From contig ONEK01000007.1 of assembly GCA_900316855.1 (NCBI GenBank), positions 145,356-209,355 of the forward strand: DNA of 64,000 bases, given 5' to 3'. The first letter of the stretch is position 1, and every line of letters starts with the position of its first letter. Source of the DNA: an uncultured Lachnospiraceae bacterium. Lineage in GTDB: Bacteria > Bacillota > Clostridia > Lachnospirales > Lachnospiraceae. Made by a program: the position numbers and the translations under genes. Of this stretch, positions 15,103 through 24,600 are shown in pieces. The notes below the pieces were generated by a model. The model saw nothing but the letters and a program-made list of their open reading frames with translations, was not told the origin of the DNA and made no database searches.

Positions 15103-16653
15103 TTACTTAGCGTAGTCTGTGACGCGTGACTCACGGATGACATTCACCTTGATCTGTCCGGGATATTCCATCTCGTCCTCGATCTTTTTGCTGATGTCAT
15201 GTGCCAGCAATACCATATCCGTATCACTGATCTTTTCGGGAACTACCATTACACGAACTTCTCTGCCTGCCTGGATGGCATAAGAATTACTAACCCCTTT
15301 AAAACTGTTGGTGATTTCTTCAAGCTGCTTGAGCCTTGTGGTATAGGTCTCGAGGGTTTCCCTTCTCGCGCCCGGCCTTGCCGCCGAAATAGTATCAGCT
15401 GCCTGTACGAGGCACGCGATGAGGCTCGTCGGCTCCGTGTCGCCGTGATGGGATTCCACGGCGTTGATGACAACCGGGGATTCCTTGTACTTGCGGCACA
15501 GCTCCGCGCCCAGCTGGACGTGGGAGCCTTCCATCTCATGATCGACCGCTTTGCCGATATCGTGCAGCAGTCCTGCGCGCTTCGCCATGCGGACGTCCAG
15601 TCCCAGCTCACCGGCCAGAAGGCCTGTCAGCTGCGCAACCTCAATGGAATGCTTCAGGCAGTTCTGTCCGTAGCTCGTACGGTAACGGAGCTTGCCCAGG
15701 AGTCTGACAAGCTCGGGATGAAGGCCGTGCACACCAACCTCGAGGGTTGCGGCTTCACCTTCCTCCTTGATGACGGACTCCACTTCCTTCTTGGCTTTTT
15801 CCACCATCTCTTCGATTCTGGCCGGATGAATACGTCCGTCCACAATCAGCTTCTCAAGTGCGATTCTGGCAACCTCACGGCGGATCGGATCAAATCCGGA
15901 GATGACAACCGCCTCCGGCGTATCGTCAATGATCAGATCGACACCGGTCAGTGTTTCGAGGGTGCGGATATTGCGTCCCTCACGGCCGATGATTCTTCCC
16001 TTCATTTCATCGCTGGAAAGCTGCACCACGGAAATAGTGGCCTCGGCAACATGATCCGCGGCACATCTCTGGATGGCGCCGATCACGATTTCCCTTGCCT
16101 TCTTGTCCGCTTCGTCCTTTGCTTCGGCTTCCGCTTCCTTGATCATGACGGCAGAATCGTGTCTTACATCGTCCTCAACAAGTTTTAAAAGGTATTCTTT
16201 TGCCTGTTCAGAGGTCAGACCTGAAATTCGTTCGAGTTCCTGTGTACGCTGTTCACTAAGCTTCGCTACTTCCTCTTGCTTTTTGCGCAGTGATTCTTCC
16301 CTGGATGCCAGGCTCTGTTCCTTGCGTTCGAGAGTATCTGTCTTCCGGTCGACCGCCTCTTCCTTCTGCTGGACACGACGTTCGTTGCGCTGCATCTCGG
16401 CCCGTCTGTCCTTGATCTCACGGTCAAGGTCATTCTTGGCTTTGATGTTCTCTTCCTTTGCTTCCAGAAGAGCCTCGCGCTTCTTCGTCTCCGCTTCGGT
16501 CAGTGCGTTGTCGATGATGGATCTCGCCTTCTCCTCCGCGCTGCCGATCTTCTTCTGTTCTTCCGCTTTGCGCTTGTCAGAAGTAATCTTGGACGTGACG
16601 GGAACGGCGATCACCAGGGTTGCAGCCACTGCAATGATGATTGCAACCAGCAT
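15103..16653 (-). CDS. rny: Ribonuclease Y
   Basis: A 516-residue membrane-anchored endoribonuclease that initiates mRNA decay. It has an N-terminal membrane helix (residues 1-20), a long charged coiled coil to about 190, a KH domain containing [20 protein letters not shown], and an HD domain with SIEVAQLTG and [13 protein letters not shown]. The length is typical. It lies downstream of recA-recX after a 152-base gap and ends in a strong terminator. Its AGGAG binding site is the arm of a small hairpin (16659-16671), and TACAAT at 16684-16689 on the minus strand is a possible -10. Confidence 0.95.
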   Translation of the reverse strand: MLVAIIIAVAATLVIAVPVTSKITSDKRKAEEQKKIGSAEEKARSIIDNALTEAETKKREALLEAKEENIKAKNDLDREIKDRRAEMQRNERRVQQKEEAVDRKTDTLERKEQSLASREESLRKKQEEVAKLSEQRTQELERISGLTSEQAKEYLLKLVEDDVRHDSAVMIKEAEAEAKDEADKKAREIVIGAIQRCAADHVAEATISVVQLSSDEMKGRIIGREGRNIRTLETLTGVDLIIDDTPEAVVISGFDPIRREVARIALEKLIVDGRIHPARIEEMVEKAKKEVESVIKEEGEAATLEVGVHGLHPELVRLLGKLRYRTSYGQNCLKHSIEVAQLTGLLAGELGLDVRMAKRAGLLHDIGKAVDHEMEGSHVQLGAELCRKYKESPVVINAVESHHGDTEPTSLIACLVQAADTISAARPGARRETLETYTTRLKQLEEITNSFKGVSNSYAIQAGREVRVMVVPEKISDTDMVLLAHDISKKIEDEMEYPGQIKVNVIRESRVTDYAK

Positions 16654-16805
16654 GATACAGGAGCACCTCCTTATTCAGTTTTCATTGTACTATCTCCAAA
16701 AAGAGTGACGAAGCATTTCTCCCCAGGCAGGGGTCAGGCTCCGCAAAAACCCACTCTAATTGACAAAAGACAACAAAGCTATATTAAATGCAAATCAGTT
16801 CCCTG

Positions 16806-17417
16806 TCAATGCATCGCCTCACGAATGATTTCGCTCCCGTAGCCCTTTCCTGCAAGATAAGCGCAGGTTTTCTGCCGTTCCTCAGGCGTTGCCGTCTCCG
16901 GGTCAAAATGCCTTTTGGCGAGGAGCTTGTGCACATTTTCGAGTTCCTGCAGGTGCGCGTCCTCCCCGCTCTCCTCCTCGTAATTCCGAAGGGCTTCCTC
17001 GATGACGTCCTTTGACAGTCCCCTGCCCTGGAGATCCAAACGGATTTTCAGCCGGCTCCTGTCGCCGGCGTGAGCGCGTATGTATTGAGAAGCGTACCGG
17101 CTGTCATCGACATAGTGAGCCTCTTCCATCCGGCCGACCGCCTCTTCGGCGACTTCCTGCAGATAGCCTGCCCGGATGAGCTTATCCAGGAGGCCCTTTC
17201 CTGTATAATCCGTGCCCGTAAGGAGCGAGCCGCATTTTTTCAGTACCGTGCTCCTCTGGCTGCTGACAAGTTCCTGCCATACCGGTTCCGGAATCTCGTC
17301 CCCGTCCGCGATGCCGTAAGCCTCCCATTCCCTCAGAGGCAGCGCGAAAGCATCTCCCCTATCCGTTGTGATGCGTACCCTGGTCTTCGACTGCCGGATG
17401 ATATCCGTAACCTGCAT
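16806..17417 (-). CDS. recX: Regulatory protein RecX
   Basis: A 203-residue, helix-rich protein with RecX repeats: the middle part contains LLDKLIRAGYLQEVAEEAVG and YASQYIRAHAGDRSRLKIRLDL, and the end reads KGYGSEIIREAMH. RecX modulates RecA filament activity. It starts 26 bases after the recA stop, so both probably share the LexA-type promoter upstream of recA. The N-terminal 60 residues form the extended N-terminal part seen in Firmicutes RecX. Confidence 0.9.
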   Translation of the reverse strand: MQVTDIIRQSKTRVRITTDRGDAFALPLREWEAYGIADGDEIPEPVWQELVSSQRSTVLKKCGSLLTGTDYTGKGLLDKLIRAGYLQEVAEEAVGRMEEAHYVDDSRYASQYIRAHAGDRSRLKIRLDLQGRGLSKDVIEEALRNYEEESGEDAHLQELENVHKLLAKRHFDPETATPEERQKTCAYLAGKGYGSEIIREAMH

Positions 17418-17443
17418 ACTTACCTCGTTTATGCCTGTGTCAG

Positions 17444-18553
17444 CTATTCCTCTTTAACAGCACCCTCCGCAGCCGCATCCGCTGCAGCATTCGCTGCGTC
17501 GTCTGCCGCGGGTGCCTCTGTGCCGGGATGGGGCTTTCGTGCACCGTCCGAATCGAGTCCGTAGTGCTCCCTCACCGCACGGTCCACCTCGTACAGCACA
17601 TCGGGATGATCCTCGAGGTACTTCTTCGTGTTCTCACGGCCCTGACCGATCTTGCTGCCCTGATAGTTGTACCAGGCGCCGCTCTTGTTGATGATGTCCA
17701 CCTTCGCGGCGAGGTCGAGCACATCACCGGCGTAGGAAATACCCTTTCCGAACATGATGTCGAACTCCGCTTCCTTAAATGGCGGAGCGATCTTGTTCTT
17801 CACCACCTTGACGCGGGTGCGGTTGCCGATGACTTCGCCGTTCTGCTTGATGGATTCGATCCTCCTGACATCGAGCCGGATGGAGGAGTAGAACTTCAGG
17901 GCACGTCCGCCCGTTGTCGTCTCGGGATTGCCGAACAGGACGCCGACCTTCTCACGCAGCTGGTTGATGAAAACGACCGTGCAGTTGGATTTCGAGATGA
18001 CCGCCGTAAGCTTGCGCAGTGCCTGGGACATCAGCCGTGCCTGCAGTCCGACATGGGAATCTCCCATCTCGCCGTCAATTTCCGCCTTGGGAACAAGGGC
18101 CGCAACCGAGTCGATGACCACAATGTCAATCGCTCCGGAGCGCACCATGGTCTCGGCAATCTCCAGTCCCTGCTCGCCGGAATCCGGCTGCGAGATATAG
18201 AGATTGTCGATATCGACGCCGATATTCTTCGCATAGACGGGATCGAGCGCGTGCTCCGCGTCGATAAAGCCCGCGATACCGCCGCGGCGCTGCACCTCGG
18301 CGATCATGTGGAGTGTCAGGGTTGTCTTACCGGAGGATTCCGGTCCGTAGACCTCGATAACCCTTCCCTTCGGCACACCGCCCAGTCCCAGTGCGATGTC
18401 CAGGGACAGCGAGCCGGTGGGCGTTGTCTCCACATTCATGCGGGAAGCGGGATCTCCGAGCTTCATGACCGCTCCCTTGCCGTATTCCTTCTCAATCTGC
18501 GAAATCGCCGCGTCCAGCGCTTTCAGTTTATCCTCATGATTCAGATCACTCAT
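17444..18553 (-). CDS. recA: Recombinase RecA
   Basis: A 369-residue RecA with Walker [10 protein letters not shown] at 70-78, the Walker B region [15 protein letters not shown], and the DNA-binding L2 region around [22 protein letters not shown]. It carries out homologous recombination and triggers LexA cleavage. The C-terminal tail is Ala-rich and acidic ([20 protein letters not shown]), longer and more Ala-biased than many homologs. I use the ATG at 18551-18553, after AAGGGG; upstream codons in frame run into the promoter. A LexA-type box lies at 18591-18604. Confidence 0.97.
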   Translation of the reverse strand: MSDLNHEDKLKALDAAISQIEKEYGKGAVMKLGDPASRMNVETTPTGSLSLDIALGLGGVPKGRVIEVYGPESSGKTTLTLHMIAEVQRRGGIAGFIDAEHALDPVYAKNIGVDIDNLYISQPDSGEQGLEIAETMVRSGAIDIVVIDSVAALVPKAEIDGEMGDSHVGLQARLMSQALRKLTAVISKSNCTVVFINQLREKVGVLFGNPETTTGGRALKFYSSIRLDVRRIESIKQNGEVIGNRTRVKVVKNKIAPPFKEAEFDIMFGKGISYAGDVLDLAAKVDIINKSGAWYNYQGSKIGQGRENTKKYLEDHPDVLYEVDRAVREHYGLDSDGARKPHPGTEAPAADDAANAAADAAAEGAVKEE

Positions 18554-18590
18554 AACATTTCCCCTTATCTTCTTTCCCGAACAGGCGTTA

Positions 18591-18639
18591 CGAACATCCG
18601 TTCTCTTCATACTATAACATCCCGCCGGACAGTTTGCAA
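18591..18639 (-). promoter_or_regulatory. recA promoter with LexA (DinR) box
   Basis: On the minus strand TTGCAA (18634-18639), a 17-base gap and TATAGT (18611-18616) form a good sigma-A promoter. Seven bases downstream lies AGAACGGATGTTCG (18591-18604), matching the Firmicutes LexA consensus CGAAC-N4-GTTCG at all but one outer base. The box covers the expected transcription start, as in classical LexA repression. Confidence 0.85.
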
Positions 18640-18851
18640 TTACCCTTGCCTGATTTTATTCCGGATGTTCCGCGAGGGCGGAGCATGCCGGTGTTTTGAG
18701 CTGCGGATGGACACGCCGTAAGAACCCGGAGGAAACCGGAACGGTGCTTCGCCGTCCGGCATGTCCCTTGGAAATCAGATCCATTCTATCACAGATGCGC
18801 CCCTCTTGTGGCACAGACTGCCGAAAAACGCTCCGAAGACACCTGTTTACA

Positions 18852-19304
18852 TCACAGCACAAAGGTCATGAGTCCGACCTTGGGGATCTGGATCTCGCTG
18901 ATGATCAGGCCCTGCCGGTTTTTCTCCTGCGGTGTGAGGGCGGCGAGCTCCTCTGCCCTGAACACCTTCTCGCGGTACACGGTCTGCCGCTCTCCGTTCT
19001 TCTTATCTCTTGTAACGGGGTAATAGGCGCGGATTTTCACCTTCAGCCTCGCGTAGACCTTCGTGCTTTCCTCCTGCGGCTTCATGTAATACAGGTGGCT
19101 CTCTAGCGTCGTGGAGCCGTCCACCTCCTGCAGCAGGATCTGCTTGATGATGCAGCGGTATTTATAGGACAGGTCGATATTCTCCTCCAGCTCGTCATAG
19201 GTATAGTGAGACCCGATCTGGACGAAGGACAGATTGTCGAGAATATACTTGTAATCCTGCTCCGGTCCGTCCTGCGGAGGGAGCGCGTTCTGCAAATCGT
19301 TCAT
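18852..19304 (-). CDS. Hypothetical protein, small conserved Lachnospiraceae-type family
   Basis: A 150-residue soluble protein with no signal peptide or membrane segment. The middle is basic (VYARLKVKIRAYYPVTRDKK) and the C terminus holds EIQIPKVGLMTFVL. It may belong to a DUF family restricted to Lachnospiraceae (DUF6145 comes to mind) but I cannot verify this. It starts 24 bases after the sigma-like gene and is the last gene of the operon 20108-21085, 19329-20111, 18852-19304. A 213-base gap with no gene (18617-18851, apart from the recA -35) separates it from the recA promoter; only weak hairpins are seen there. Confidence 0.75.
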   Translation of the reverse strand: MNDLQNALPPQDGPEQDYKYILDNLSFVQIGSHYTYDELEENIDLSYKYRCIIKQILLQEVDGSTTLESHLYYMKPQEESTKVYARLKVKIRAYYPVTRDKKNGERQTVYREKVFRAEELAALTPQEKNRQGLIISEIQIPKVGLMTFVL

Positions 19305-19328
19305 GGATTTTTTCGGAAAAATGGTTCC

Positions 19329-20111
19329 TTACTGCTGATAATCGATGCTGTCAATCCGGTTGCCGGTCAGACGGATGGCGTCGAGAATTTCCTCCTCCGT
19401 CACGTCCCCCTCGGCAGCAAGCTCCAGAACCGTAACCTTACGGCCCAGAGCATCCCGCAGCCCGTCCGCGTATTTTTTCACCCTGTTAGCGAGGTCCGCC
19501 GCATCCGTCTGCTTTGCCTTGTCATCGAGGTTGGCGGCGATGAGATCCTCCATGGCATTCATGACCCTCTGCCCGATGAAGCTCTCGACCTCCTGCGGTC
19601 CCTCCAGGGGACCCAGGAGCCTGACGGAGCGCATGAGCTCCTCATTGCCGGCGCCGATCAGGTCCTCGACAAAGACGCCCTGTCCCAGATACAGCCTTGC
19701 GATATCCAGCACGTCGCCCAGCATGCACTCCGCAAGATGCTTCTGCGCCTTATCATCCCCCGCCATCGCATTGAGGCACAGAGCTTCCTTCTCCCCCTCC
19801 GAAGGCTGCTCAATGGACCGGACCATCTGCTCGTAATCCTTCAGGTAGTTATGTTCCTCCTGTGACAGCACCTCTTCTTCCGGAAGGGGCTCGTCTATAC
19901 CGACGTGATTGGACGTCAGGTAATCCTTCACGGTCTGCATCTGCGCAGATGACAGGTGAAAATCCCCGAATGCCCTCTCCAGCTGTGCCTGCGTCACGAC
20001 ATTGTGGTTTTTGCCTGCCGCCTTCAGCACTGCTTCCAGAACACGGACGAAATTTTCATCGCGGATCAGTTCCTTTTCCTGTTTCATATTTTCCGTCATT
20101 GGGTTCTTCAT
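19329..20111 (-). CDS. Truncated sigma-70-like protein lacking regions 2.3/2.4 and 4
   Basis: The 260 residues align by eye with the first half of a primary sigma factor. Residues 20-75 resemble region 1.1, ending DYLTSNHVGIDEP. Residues 88-163 resemble regions 1.2 to 2.2, including AMAGDDKAQKHLAECMLGDV and ARLYLGQGVFVEDLIGAGNE. Residues 206-250 resemble region 3 (LRDALGRKVTVLELAAEGDV). The aromatic promoter-melting stretch of 2.3/2.4 (FSTYAxWWIRQAI type) is replaced by FIGQRVMNAMEDLIAAN, and region 4 is missing. It may bind core polymerase without recognising a promoter; that is inference. It overlaps the rhomboid-like gene by ATGA. Confidence 0.7.
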   Translation of the reverse strand: MKNPMTENMKQEKELIRDENFVRVLEAVLKAAGKNHNVVTQAQLERAFGDFHLSSAQMQTVKDYLTSNHVGIDEPLPEEEVLSQEEHNYLKDYEQMVRSIEQPSEGEKEALCLNAMAGDDKAQKHLAECMLGDVLDIARLYLGQGVFVEDLIGAGNEELMRSVRLLGPLEGPQEVESFIGQRVMNAMEDLIAANLDDKAKQTDAADLANRVKKYADGLRDALGRKVTVLELAAEGDVTEEEILDAIRLTGNRIDSIDYQQ

Positions 20112-21085
20112 TCCTTTCCGGCGTCCTGCGGACCGGGTGTGATTTCAACGGTCTGCTGCGCCGGAACCGGCGCGCTGCCGTTCTTCGCGTGAACGTGACT
20201 GAACAGATGGTCCTGGCAGAATTCATAATTGCCGTCGCATTTGCTGCAGTAGCGGAACTCGAGCGTCGGATCATCCAGCTCGGTCCTGCCGCAGATCGCG
20301 CAGCGATGGCGGGCACTCCTTTGCCGCATCTTCCCCGCAGGAGCCGGTGCGCCCCTGTGCTGTCCCGTGCCCTGCACTGCCCTGCGGAAGTCCGTCCTGC
20401 GCTTCACCTCTTTGGGGCGGAACCGCTTCAGATCCCTCGAGCGCAGATAATAGACCGCGAAGTTCAGGAGCGACGCCAGCATCGCAATGCAGATATAGAA
20501 ACCGCCTCCCGCCGCCGCGCGGACGAAATCAATTCCCAGAAGCACCGCGTACAGGATTCCCAGCCATTTTACCTTCACCGGCAGGATGAACATAAACAGG
20601 ACGACCGCGTCCGGAAATGTCGCCGCGTAGGCGAGGAAGATCGACATGCTGACATAGTATGTGCTGAAGCACTGCGATACCGCATCGAAATACTGCACAG
20701 CGGCGCTTTCCAGCACGGATCCGTAGACAAGATAGCTGACGCCCATCATGACGAAGGCGCCTGCCACGGTAAACAGAAGTCCCAGGAAGATATATTCGTT
20801 GAAGGCCACCTTTCCCCACGTTCTCTCGAGTGACGTGCCGATGGAGTAATAGAACAGCATTGCGACCAGCACAAGGAACACGTTCGTGGAATCCGGCGGC
20901 ACGAGAACCCACGTCACAAGTCTCCAGACCTGTCCGTGCACAATGGCGTACGGATTGAGCGTCAGGTAGTTCAGGAACGAAGCGTTCACATACTGCAGCA
21001 CATATCCGAAGCCGTAGCAGATGATCATCATCAGCGGCAGGTTATCGATTGCGTATTTTCCGAATTTTTTCTCAAACCAGTTCAT
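20108..21085 (-). CDS. Rhomboid-like membrane protein with C-terminal zinc-ribbon, apparently non-catalytic
   Basis: The 325-residue protein has about six membrane segments between residues 15 and 213, with the rhomboid-type loop GQVWRLVTWVLVPPDS (51-66). The catalytic GxSG serine is not evident: the corresponding helix reads STYYVSMSIFLAYAATFP (141-158). After a basic linker, a metal-binding tail contains CAIC (262-265), CSKC (280-283), C290 and H293/H297/H299. This suggests a pseudo-rhomboid scaffold or a diverged protease. The ATG follows GAGGAAA. The stop overlaps the sigma-like gene start by ATGA, so the two are coupled. Confidence 0.75.
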   Translation of the reverse strand: MNWFEKKFGKYAIDNLPLMMIICYGFGYVLQYVNASFLNYLTLNPYAIVHGQVWRLVTWVLVPPDSTNVFLVLVAMLFYYSIGTSLERTWGKVAFNEYIFLGLLFTVAGAFVMMGVSYLVYGSVLESAAVQYFDAVSQCFSTYYVSMSIFLAYAATFPDAVVLFMFILPVKVKWLGILYAVLLGIDFVRAAAGGGFYICIAMLASLLNFAVYYLRSRDLKRFRPKEVKRRTDFRRAVQGTGQHRGAPAPAGKMRQRSARHRCAICGRTELDDPTLEFRYCSKCDGNYEFCQDHLFSHVHAKNGSAPVPAQQTVEITPGPQDAGKE

Positions 21086-21259
21086 GGCAGTTTCCTCATT
21101 GCGTTTCGGACTTCAGAGTATCATTCCGGGCCCGAAATGTCCACGAAGCATCCTGCGGATCTGCCCCTGTGTATGCCACACAATGACGTCTTTGTTCCGT
21201 TGACTTAAGGTTGTGCGCGATTTAAAATGCCGGATAGTCCGGAAGTTAACCAATTAGAA

Positions 21260-21503
21260 GATTAAGGTGTCAAAAGTATTTTTCAAGGCAAAATGACATA
21301 CGAATTGCTTCGCAGCTTTGCTGCTTCCGCAATTCTGCAAACATCCGAAATCCGCGCGCCTCTATCCGGTTTACACAATACCGAGGGGATGCCGAAGGCA
21401 TCACCTCGTAGTATGAAAGATGGAGCGTAAGTGACATCTTTCATACTCACTTTCGGATGTCGAGCTCGCTCGTTGCCGATTTGGTACTTTTGACCCTTAT
21501 GTC
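21260..21503. mobile_element. MITE-like element with terminal inverted repeats and nested hairpins
   Basis: The ends are inverted relatives sharing TCAAAAGTA: left 21260-21278, right 21485-21503, 14 of 19 matching. The left 80 bases (21260-21339) recur at 46514-46593 with two differences. The right 33 bases (21471-21503) recur exactly, inverted, at 63904-63936. Between them an outer stem (21341-21350 with 21451-21460) encloses two hairpins: 21382-21408 and 21410-21447. No transposase is present. It fills the 523-base gap between the rhomboid-like gene and the activase gene. The remaining gap sequence, 21086-21259 and 21504-21608, shows nothing else clear. Confidence 0.7.
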
Positions 21504-21608
21504 ATAACAAATAAGTAGAATTATCTTCCATACCTGTAAGAAATCATATTCGGCAGGGATCCCGCTGCGCGCGGGGCTCCTCCATGCATCATTGAGGTAA
21601 CAGCAAAC

Positions 21609-24600
21609 GTGATCAGCAAAGATTATACCCTCGGAATCGACGTCGGCTCCACCACCGTAAAGGCGGTGCTGCTCGATTCCGGCCGCCATCTGTTATTCGG
21701 CGACTACCGCCGCCACCATGCGGAAATCCGCCAGACCCTGTACCAGATCCTTCTGGAAATCCATGACAAATACGGCAATATCACCGTTCACCCCGTCATC
21801 ACGGGCTCCGGCGGCCTGTCCATTGCCAATTACCTGAAAATCCCGTTCATCCAGGAGGTCGTGGCGGAAGCCTCGGCCATCCAGGAAATCGCGCCGAAAA
21901 CCGACGTCGCCATCGAGCTCGGCGGCGAGGACGCCAAAATCATGTACTTCAACGAAAACGGCAATGTCGAGGAGCGCATGAACGGCACGTGCGCCGGCGG
22001 AACCGGCTCCTTCATCGACCAGATGGCCTCGCTCCTGCAGACGGACGCGAAGGGGCTCAATGAGTACGCGAAGAATTACCAGTCGCTCTATACCATTGCG
22101 GCCCGCTGCGGCGTGTTCGCCAAGTCCGACATCCAGCCGCTCATCAACGACGGGGCGACGAAGGAGGACCTTGCGGCCTCCATCTTCCAGTCCGTCGTCA
22201 TCCAGATGATTTCCGGCCTCGCGCAGGGCAAGCCGATCCGCGGGCACGTTGCGTTCCTCGGCGGACCGCTTCACTTCCTGACACAGTTGAAGCAGGCGTT
22301 TATCCGCACCTTGAAGCTCGATGACGAGCATATCATCGAGGTGGAAAATTCCCACCTCTTCCCCGCCATGGGCTCCGCCATGAACGCGAAGGAAGACGTC
22401 AGCTTCCGTCTTGACGATCTCATCGAGGCCGCAAGCCACCCCATGAAAATGGAATTCGAGGTGGCGCGCATGGACCCGCTCTTTGCGGACGAGGACGAAT
22501 ATCGTGCCTTCCGCGCACGCCACGACCAGTATAAGGTAAAGACCGGCGCCCTGAAGGAGTACCGCGGCCGCGCCTTCCTCGGGATTGATGCCGGCTCCAC
22601 GACGACGAAGCTTGCGCTCGTCGGTGAAGACGGCCAGCTCCTGTATTCGTTCTATTCCGGCAATAACGGCTCGCCCATCAACACCGCGATCCGTTCGATC
22701 CGCGAGCTGGATCACCTGCTGCCCGCGGGTGTGACGATCTGCGGCGGCTGCTCGACCGGCTACGGCGAAGCGCTGCTCAAATCCGCGTTCCGCCTCGACT
22801 GGGGCGAGGTGGAGACCATCGCGCACTACTACGGCGCCTCCTATTTCGATCCCAACGTGGACTGCATCCTCGACATCGGCGGTCAGGACATGAAGTGCAT
22901 CCGCATCCGGAACGGCGCGGTGGATTCCGTCACCCTGAACGAGGCATGCTCGTCCGGCTGCGGCTCGTTCATCGAGACGTTCGCGAAATCGCTCGGCTAT
23001 TCCGTGCAGGATTTCGCGAAGGCGGCCCTGTTCGCGGAGCATCCGATCGATCTGGGCACACGCTGCACCGTCTTCATGAACTCACGGGTGAAACAGGCAC
23101 AGAAGGAGGGCGCTTCCGTTGCCGATATCTCGGCGGGCCTTGCCTATTCCGTCATCAAGAACGCGCTGTTCAAGGTCATGAAGGTATCGTCGGCGGAGGA
23201 GCTCGGCGCCAATATCGTCGTGCAGGGCGGCACGTTCTACAACGACGGCGTGCTGCGCGCCCTGGAGAAAATCGCGAACGGACACGTCATCCGTCCGGAC
23301 ATTGCCGGCATCATGGGCGCGTTCGGCGCGGCTCTCATCGCCAGGGAGCGCTGTGAGGAGGGAAAGCCCTCCACGATGCTCTCGTTTGAGGAGATCGAAA
23401 ACCTGACGTACGAGACGACGCTCTCGAACTGCGGACGGTGCAATAACAACTGCCGCCTCACGAACATTCATTTCAGCGACGGGCGCAAATTCATATCCGG
23501 CAACCGCTGTGAGCGGGGTCTGGGTCTCGAGCTCAAGGGCAACGGCATCCCGAACCTGTACGCGTACAAGATGCGCCGGATTTTCGGCTACAAGCCGCTC
23601 ACGCGAAAGGAAGCGCTCCGCGGCACGGTCGGCATCCCGCGCGTACTCAACATCTACGAGAACTATCCTTTCTGGTACACGTTCTTCACAAAGCTGCAGT
23701 ACCGGGTGGTGTTAAGCCCGCCCTCCACCCATAAGATCTACGAGATGGGCATTGAATCCATCCCGTCGGAATCCGCGTGCTATCCCGCCAAGATCACGCA
23801 CGGCCATGTGGAGTGGCTCATCCGGCATGACGTGGATTTCATCTTCTATCCCTCGCTGTTTTACGAGCGCAAGGAGTTCGGCGATGCGGACAATCATTAC
23901 AACTGCCCGATCGTATCCTCCTATCCGGAGAACATCGCGAACAACGTCGAGGCCATTGTAAACGGCGAGGTGAAATTCGTGCATCCGTTCCTTGCCTTCA
24001 CCGACCTGAAGGCCGTGACGGGAGGACTGCTGCGCGCGTTTCCGGACCTTCCCGAGAAGGAAGTCATCGCCGCATCCCGCGATGCCTGGGAGGAGCTCGG
24101 CCATACCCGCAGGGATATTCAGCAGGAAGGCGAGAAGGTCCTGCGCTTCATGGAGGACAACCATGTAAAGGGCATTGTCCTGGCAGGCCGCCCGTACCAT
24201 CTCGACCCCGAAATCAACCACGGTATCCCGGAGATGATCAACTCCTACGGCTTCGCGGTGCTGTCCGAGGATTCGATCTCGCACCTGGCAAAGCCGGAGC
24301 GCCCGCTGACCGTGCTCGACCAGTGGATGTACCACTCCCGCCTCTACGCTGCCGCAAGCTTCGTAAAGACGCGGGACGACCTCGACCTCATTCAGCTGAA
24401 TTCGTTCGGCTGCGGCGTTGACGCTGTCACAACGGACCAGGTCAACGATATCCTGTCCGGCTCCGACAAGATCTACACCTGCCTCAAGATCGACGAGGTC
24501 AACAACCTGGGCGCCGCGAGGATCCGCGTCCGCTCCCTCATCGCCGCCATCCATATCCGCGACCGCAGGAACAAGAAGCGCACGATCCGTTCATCCGCGA

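Noticed and set aside
17444..18553. Intein or intervening sequence in recA
   Set aside because: The RecA sequence is continuous with normal length; only the C-terminal tail is unusual.
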